From: Schwartzia succinivorans DSM 10502
GTDB taxonomy: Bacteria > Bacillota > Negativicutes > Selenomonadales > Selenomonadaceae
Direction of reading: 5' to 3'
Length of the DNA stretch: 64,000 bases
Assembly: GCF_900129225.1 (NCBI RefSeq)
Contig: NZ_FQUG01000006.1
Location: 18,769-82,768 of the forward strand
The notes beneath the pieces are model-generated. The model was not told where the DNA came from, ran no database searches, and saw only the letters and a list, made by a program, of their open reading frames with translations. Shown one piece after another: positions 60,363 to 64,000 of this stretch; the stretch's first letter is position 1, and every line of letters begins with the position of its first letter. Position numbers and translations under genes: made by a program.

Positions 60363-60387
60363 TTTTGGATTAAGGAGTAATACTTAG

Positions 60388-62271
60388 ATGTTTGTAGCCG
60401 GAGAATATGAAGTAATAGTCATAGGCGCGGGACACGCGGGTGTTGAGGCGGCGCTTGCTTCCGCACGCATAGGGTGCAGTACGCTTCTCGCTACCCTCAG
60501 TATGGACAACATTGCCCTGATGCCCTGCAATCCTTCCGTGGGAGGGCCTGCAAAGGGACACCTCGTCCGTGAGCTGGACGCTCTGGGTGGTGAGATGGGA
60601 ATAAACGCGGACAGGACCTGCATACAGTTCCGTCTTCTGAATACGGGAAAAGGCCCTGCGGTACACGCGCTCCGCGCCCAGGCAGATAAAAAGCTCTATC
60701 AGTTCACCATGAAGGAGACCTGCGAAAAGCAGGAAAACCTCGACGTGAAGCAGCTTCTCATAGATGAAATCCTCTTTGAGGAGGGCCATGTAAAGGGCGT
60801 AGTGGTGGAAACGGGAGAGGTGTATCTCTGCCGTGCCGTGATTCTCGCCTCGGGCACATACCTGAAGGGAAAAATCATAATCGGAGAAACAACCTACAGC
60901 TCAGGCCCCAACGGACAGAGAGCAGCAATGAAGCTTTCCGACTGTCTTGAAAAGGCAGGGGTGAAGCTCATGCGCTTCAAGACGGGAACGCCTGCCCGCG
61001 TTGACGCCCGTTCTCTTGACTACGACAAGATGGAAATGCAGCCCGGTGACGAGGAGGCAAGGAATTTCTCCTTTATGAGCGACGAGGTGACAAGGGAGCA
61101 GACTCCCTGCTGGCTCACGTATACCAATGAAGAAACCCATAAGATTCTTCGTGACAACATACACCGCGCGCCTATGGCAAACGGTGTAATAAAGGGTATC
61201 GGGCCGCGCTACTGCCCGTCAATAGAAACGAAGATAGTCAGGTTCCCCGACAAGGAGCGCCATCAGCTCTTTGTTGAGCCTGAGGGCATACACACGCAGG
61301 AAATGTATGTGCAGGGCATGTCCACCAGCATGCCGATAGATGTGCAGATTGCCTTTCTCCATACGATACCGGGGCTGGAGCACTGCCGTGTAATGCGCCC
61401 GGGCTACGCCATCGAGTACGACTGCATTGACCCGCTGCAGCTGAAGCCGACTCTGGAATTCAAGAACATCGGGGGCTTTTTCTCCGCGGGCCAGTCAAAC
61501 GGCACGTCGGGCTACGAGGAGGCCGCGGCACAGGGTATCATGGCAGGCATCAACGCCGCTATGTATGTTAAGGGGAAGGAGCCTCTTGTGCTGAAGCGCT
61601 CCGAGGCTTATATAGGCGTTCTCATTGATGACCTTGTTACCAAGGGAACCCAGGAGCCATACCGCATGATGACCTCCCGCGCGGAGTACCGTCTGCTTCT
61701 CCGTCAGGACAACGCCGACCTCCGTCTTACGGAATACGGAAGACGCGTGGGGCTAGTGAAGGACGACCGCTACGCCCGATACCTGATGAAAAAAGAGGAC
61801 ATAGAGCGCGCTGAGAAATTCCTTCGGGAAAACAGCATAAATCCCAGCCGCGAGACGAATGAAAAGCTTGAGGCCCTTGGCATGAAGCCAATCCATGTTG
61901 TAACAACGCTTTATGACCTCATGCGCCGCCCCGAGGCAGATTACGCCCGTTTGCAGCCTGTATTCGGATTCCCTGAGATTTCAAAGGAAGCACGTCAGCA
62001 GATAGATATCGCCATCACCTATGACGGATACATAAAGAAGCAGCAGGAGCAGGTAAACCACATGGAGCGCCTTGAGAACAAGCTCCTTTCAGAGGATATT
62101 GATTACCGCTCCATCACCAGCCTTCGTGACGAGGCAAGGGAGAAGCTCTCAGCAATACGTCCCCGCTCTGTTGGGCAGGCAAGCCGTATATCGGGAGTAT
62201 CCCCTGCGGATATTTCCGTGCTTCTCATCTACCTTGAGCAGCAGCACCGCATGCAGGAGGAAAAGAAATGA
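60388..62271 (+). CDS. mnmG: tRNA modification FAD enzyme MnmG (GidA)
   Basis: A 627-residue FAD- and NADH-binding protein, partner of MnmE in wobble uridine modification. FAD motif [39 protein letters not shown], and [12 protein letters not shown]; later GYDTRP-like [14 protein letters not shown] reads [18 protein letters not shown], and [14 protein letters not shown] near the C-terminus are all typical. Length matches the family. It overlaps rsmG by four bases (ATGA). Confidence 0.98.
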   Translation: MFVAGEYEVIVIGAGHAGVEAALASARIGCSTLLATLSMDNIALMPCNPSVGGPAKGHLVRELDALGGEMGINADRTCIQFRLLNTGKGPAVHALRAQADKKLYQFTMKETCEKQENLDVKQLLIDEILFEEGHVKGVVVETGEVYLCRAVILASGTYLKGKIIIGETTYSSGPNGQRAAMKLSDCLEKAGVKLMRFKTGTPARVDARSLDYDKMEMQPGDEEARNFSFMSDEVTREQTPCWLTYTNEETHKILRDNIHRAPMANGVIKGIGPRYCPSIETKIVRFPDKERHQLFVEPEGIHTQEMYVQGMSTSMPIDVQIAFLHTIPGLEHCRVMRPGYAIEYDCIDPLQLKPTLEFKNIGGFFSAGQSNGTSGYEEAAAQGIMAGINAAMYVKGKEPLVLKRSEAYIGVLIDDLVTKGTQEPYRMMTSRAEYRLLLRQDNADLRLTEYGRRVGLVKDDRYARYLMKKEDIERAEKFLRENSINPSRETNEKLEALGMKPIHVVTTLYDLMRRPEADYARLQPVFGFPEISKEARQQIDIAITYDGYIKKQQEQVNHMERLENKLLSEDIDYRSITSLRDEAREKLSAIRPRSVGQASRISGVSPADISVLLIYLEQQHRMQEEKK

Positions 62272-62987
62272 GCTTTGCAGAGATACTGAAAAAGGCCGCG
62301 GAGGAATACGGCATTTCCCTGAGCGAAACACAGCTCCGGCAGTTCGACCGCTATCAGGAGCTTCTTGTGGAGTGGAACCAGAAGATGAACCTCACGGCGC
62401 TCACGGAGCCGAAGGACGTGGCGATAAAGCACATGATTGACTCCGTCAGCGTATATGATGAAAAATGGTTCAGCGAAGGCATGTCCGTAATCGACGTCGG
62501 AACAGGAGCAGGCTTTCCGGGACTGCCCCTGAAAATTCTCTGCCCCTCCCTAAAGGTCACACTTCTTGACAGCCTGAACAAGAGGGTGAAATTCCTTGAA
62601 ACAGTTGTCTCGGAGCTGGGACTTTCTGATATAGTATGCGTCCACGCCCGGGCGGAGGAGGCCGCAAGGCAGAAGCAGTACCGCGAAAAATTCGATGCCG
62701 TGGTATCCCGTGCCGTTGCAAGACTCCCGATTCTCGCAGAGTACGACCTGCCCTTTGTACGGGTGGGAGGATTTTTCGCTGCCATGAAGGGCGCGAAATA
62801 CGAGGAAGAGGCCGAGGAAGCAAAAAAGGCCGTGAAGCTTCTTGGAGGCGGCGAGCCTCACCTCCGTGAAATCAAGCTTCCGGGGCTGGAGGATAAGAGA
62901 GGAATCATATATATAAGAAAGGAAAAAAAGACTCCCTCCGTCTATCCGAGAAAAGCAGGAACCCCTGAAAAAAATCCTATTCTTTAA
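62268..62987 (+). CDS. rsmG: 16S rRNA (guanine527-N7)-methyltransferase
   Basis: A 239-residue RsmG that methylates G527 of 16S rRNA. It has the SAM-binding motif [17 protein letters not shown], the following [13 protein letters not shown], and [17 protein letters not shown] with [13 protein letters not shown]. The C-terminal tail (after [20 protein letters not shown]) carries the usual [13 protein letters not shown] end. The terminator starts inside its last codons. Confidence 0.97.
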   Translation: MSFAEILKKAAEEYGISLSETQLRQFDRYQELLVEWNQKMNLTALTEPKDVAIKHMIDSVSVYDEKWFSEGMSVIDVGTGAGFPGLPLKILCPSLKVTLLDSLNKRVKFLETVVSELGLSDIVCVHARAEEAARQKQYREKFDAVVSRAVARLPILAEYDLPFVRVGGFFAAMKGAKYEEEAEEAKKAVKLLGGGEPHLREIKLPGLEDKRGIIYIRKEKKTPSVYPRKAGTPEKNPIL

Positions 62988-63007
62988 GGGAAAAAAGGAT
63001 TTTTTGT
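62967..63007 (+). terminator. Terminator overlapping the end of rsmG
   Basis: AAAAAATCCT and AGGATTTTTT form an inverted repeat across the rsmG stop codon, ending in a T run. It ends the rpmH-to-rsmG gene run. Confidence 0.75.
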
Positions 63008-63058
63008 TACAAGGTCGAATACTATATGTACGAGATTTAGTAAGGAAGGTGCAGGGTA

Positions 63059-63595
63059 ATGAGAAAACGCTGGATAAATATGCTTCTTGCCGTGCTTGTC
63101 TGCGCGGGAGGATTTTTTGCGGCTCCTTCGGCTGCCTACGCTGATGACGGCGAAACAGCGGCAGAGGAAACAAAGGAAGAAAAATTCGTTGTGATATACA
63201 GGGATTCCTCCTACACATATTATCTTGACAAGGAAAATATGAAGCGCAGGGAAATCCCCTTCCAGAAAAAGCAGATGCTGGACGTGTGGATTAAGCTGGT
63301 GCCGACACGGGAGCTGCTGTCCAACTCCGACGGCACAGCGGAAAGCTCAGGCACCTACTATCTGGAGCACTATCTTATCCGCAAGGATAAAAAGCAGATA
63401 CAGTTCCTCTGTGAGCTGGAGGTAAACGGCCGTCCAAACAACGATATAAACGCCGGAAAGTACGACCCCATGAAATGGGAGGACCTGGTGCCTGAGAGCA
63501 TCGAGGACCGCATATACCACGGTGTGGTGCAGTACGCCCCGGACAACGCTGACCCGGGAGACGTGCTGGAGGACGTGTTCAGAGTCTCCGTCTGA
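63059..63595 (+). CDS. Secreted protein of unknown function
   Basis: A 178-residue protein with a signal peptide (basic MRKRWINM, hydrophobic core to about residue 28, cleavage near AYADDG). The mature part is mixed, with VVIYRDSSYTYYLDKENMKR, a strand-rich middle and an ending VLEDVFRVSV. It resembles small secreted proteins of unknown role common in Negativicutes. It has a GAAGGTG ribosome site and lies between rsmG and the CRISPR leader. Confidence 0.65.
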   Translation: MRKRWINMLLAVLVCAGGFFAAPSAAYADDGETAAEETKEEKFVVIYRDSSYTYYLDKENMKRREIPFQKKQMLDVWIKLVPTRELLSNSDGTAESSGTYYLEHYLIRKDKKQIQFLCELEVNGRPNNDINAGKYDPMKWEDLVPESIEDRIYHGVVQYAPDNADPGDVLEDVFRVSV

Positions 63596-63645
63596 TGAAA
63601 GACTGTGGAGTCAGGAAGAGCTGAATGGGGAAATTGTCGTCAGTA

Positions 63646-63674
63646 TTGACAGCAGAGAAAATTTGCGTTAATCT
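63646..63674 (+). promoter_or_regulatory. Promoter in the CRISPR leader region
   Basis: TTGACA (63646-63651), a 17-base spacer and TAATCT (63669-63674). It lies 230 bases before the first CRISPR repeat, with no believable gene between, so it may drive the array. The DNA between contains GGAAAACCT/AGGTTTTCC inverted repeats (63684-63736). Confidence 0.55.
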
Positions 63675-63906
63675 TTTTTCAGGTGGAAAACCTTCGGGAG
63701 GCCGCGGAATCCGCATATCCTCGTTGAGGTTTTCCAATTTGAAAGCAAAACGCGGGAAGCCTTACTGGGAGAGGCTTGGAAGCCTGTGCTCCAATGAATT
63801 TTGGAACACATTTTCGCGGGGAGAACCCGAAAAATGCAAATTTTTACGGAGGTTTTCCAAATCCCTGTTTTCGGGGCAGTGTACGCAAGGCTTCGCGGAC
63901 ACAGTA

Positions 63907-64000
63907 TTGCATGCACCCTAATACCGCTCGCGGTATTGAAACATAAATCGGTCGAGTTCTACGCCATTTTCATCGGCGATTGCATGCACCCTAATACCGC
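63907..64000 (+). CRISPR. Start of a CRISPR array
   Basis: A 36-bp repeat (63907-63942) begins TTGCATGCACCC, has the inner palindrome AATACCGCTCGCGGTATT and ends ATTGAAAC. It is followed by a 37-base spacer (63943-63979) and the first 21 bases of a second repeat (63980-64000) at the window edge. The ATTGAAAC end is the 5'-handle form usual in type I and III systems, so transcription would be rightward, with the leader on the left. No cas gene is in the window; the type cannot be decided. Confidence 0.85.

Noticed and set aside
63625..63921. A 98-codon plus-strand frame running into the first CRISPR repeat
   Set aside because: It overlaps the likely leader and the repeat itself, which is not expected of a gene.

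Overview
The window comes from a diderm Firmicute, most likely a member of the Negativicutes (Selenomonadales/Veillonellales type); the genus cannot be fixed from the sequence. Two sets of genes point there. The right end has the classic Firmicute origin arrangement: gyrB, remB, DUF721, recF, S4-domain gene, dnaN and dnaA leftward, and rpmH, rnpA, yidD, yidC, jag, mnmE, mnmG and rsmG rightward. The same chromosome carries a complete pgaABCD operon, including an outer-membrane porin (PgaA), which requires an outer membrane. oriC lies around 54.7-56.7 kb, with DnaA-box clusters on both sides of dnaA. Most genes to the left are on the minus strand and those to the right on the plus strand, so they run co-directionally with the forks.

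Layout. 0-7 kb is accessory DNA: a phage-like protein cut by the window edge, a DUF4417 gene with a possible switching leader, a Fic protein, an unrecognised 461-aa protein, a HAD nucleotidase gene broken by a 130-bp element, and an ArdC/ImmA-like protease module with its HTH partner. 7-22.8 kb is mainly chromosomal: NERD protein, NhaC-type antiporter, RelBE/YafQ-type toxin-antitoxin, MscL with a zinc-ribbon tail, cytidine deaminase, CYTH protein, LytR-CpsA-Psr protein, pgaABCD, and a DUF1659-DUF2922-YvrJ-amidase group followed by a small sigma factor and a ComK-like protein.

23-43.5 kb is an AT-richer island. It holds a C5 methyltransferase with a convergent MvaI/BcnI-type restriction enzyme, decayed ATPase and Rpn fragments, two AAA-type ATPase groups with small partner genes and a UPF0175 protein, and then a compact minus-strand cluster: ClpP-like protease, VirD4-like ATPase, XRE regulator, three calcineurin-like phosphoesterases and an RlaP-type nucleotidyltransferase. 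That cluster (32.9-39.8 kb) is the best candidate for an undescribed system, possibly RNA repair or defence. It is followed by a second copy of the HTH plus ArdC/ImmA protease module and an Rpn-family nuclease with a separate duplicated tail. A 17-bp dyad occurs at three places next to the two protease modules and upstream of the ClpP cluster, suggesting shared control.

43.6-48.7 kb contains tandem copies of the same small repeat that broke the nucleotidase gene, a YczE-like membrane protein, a Tat-exported amidohydrolase, a NUDIX hydrolase, a guanylate-kinase-like protein and HtpX. 48.7-63 kb is the origin region. The last 100 bases enter a CRISPR array: one complete 36-bp repeat, one spacer and part of a second repeat, preceded by a likely leader. 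No tRNA, rRNA or insertion-sequence transposase was seen.
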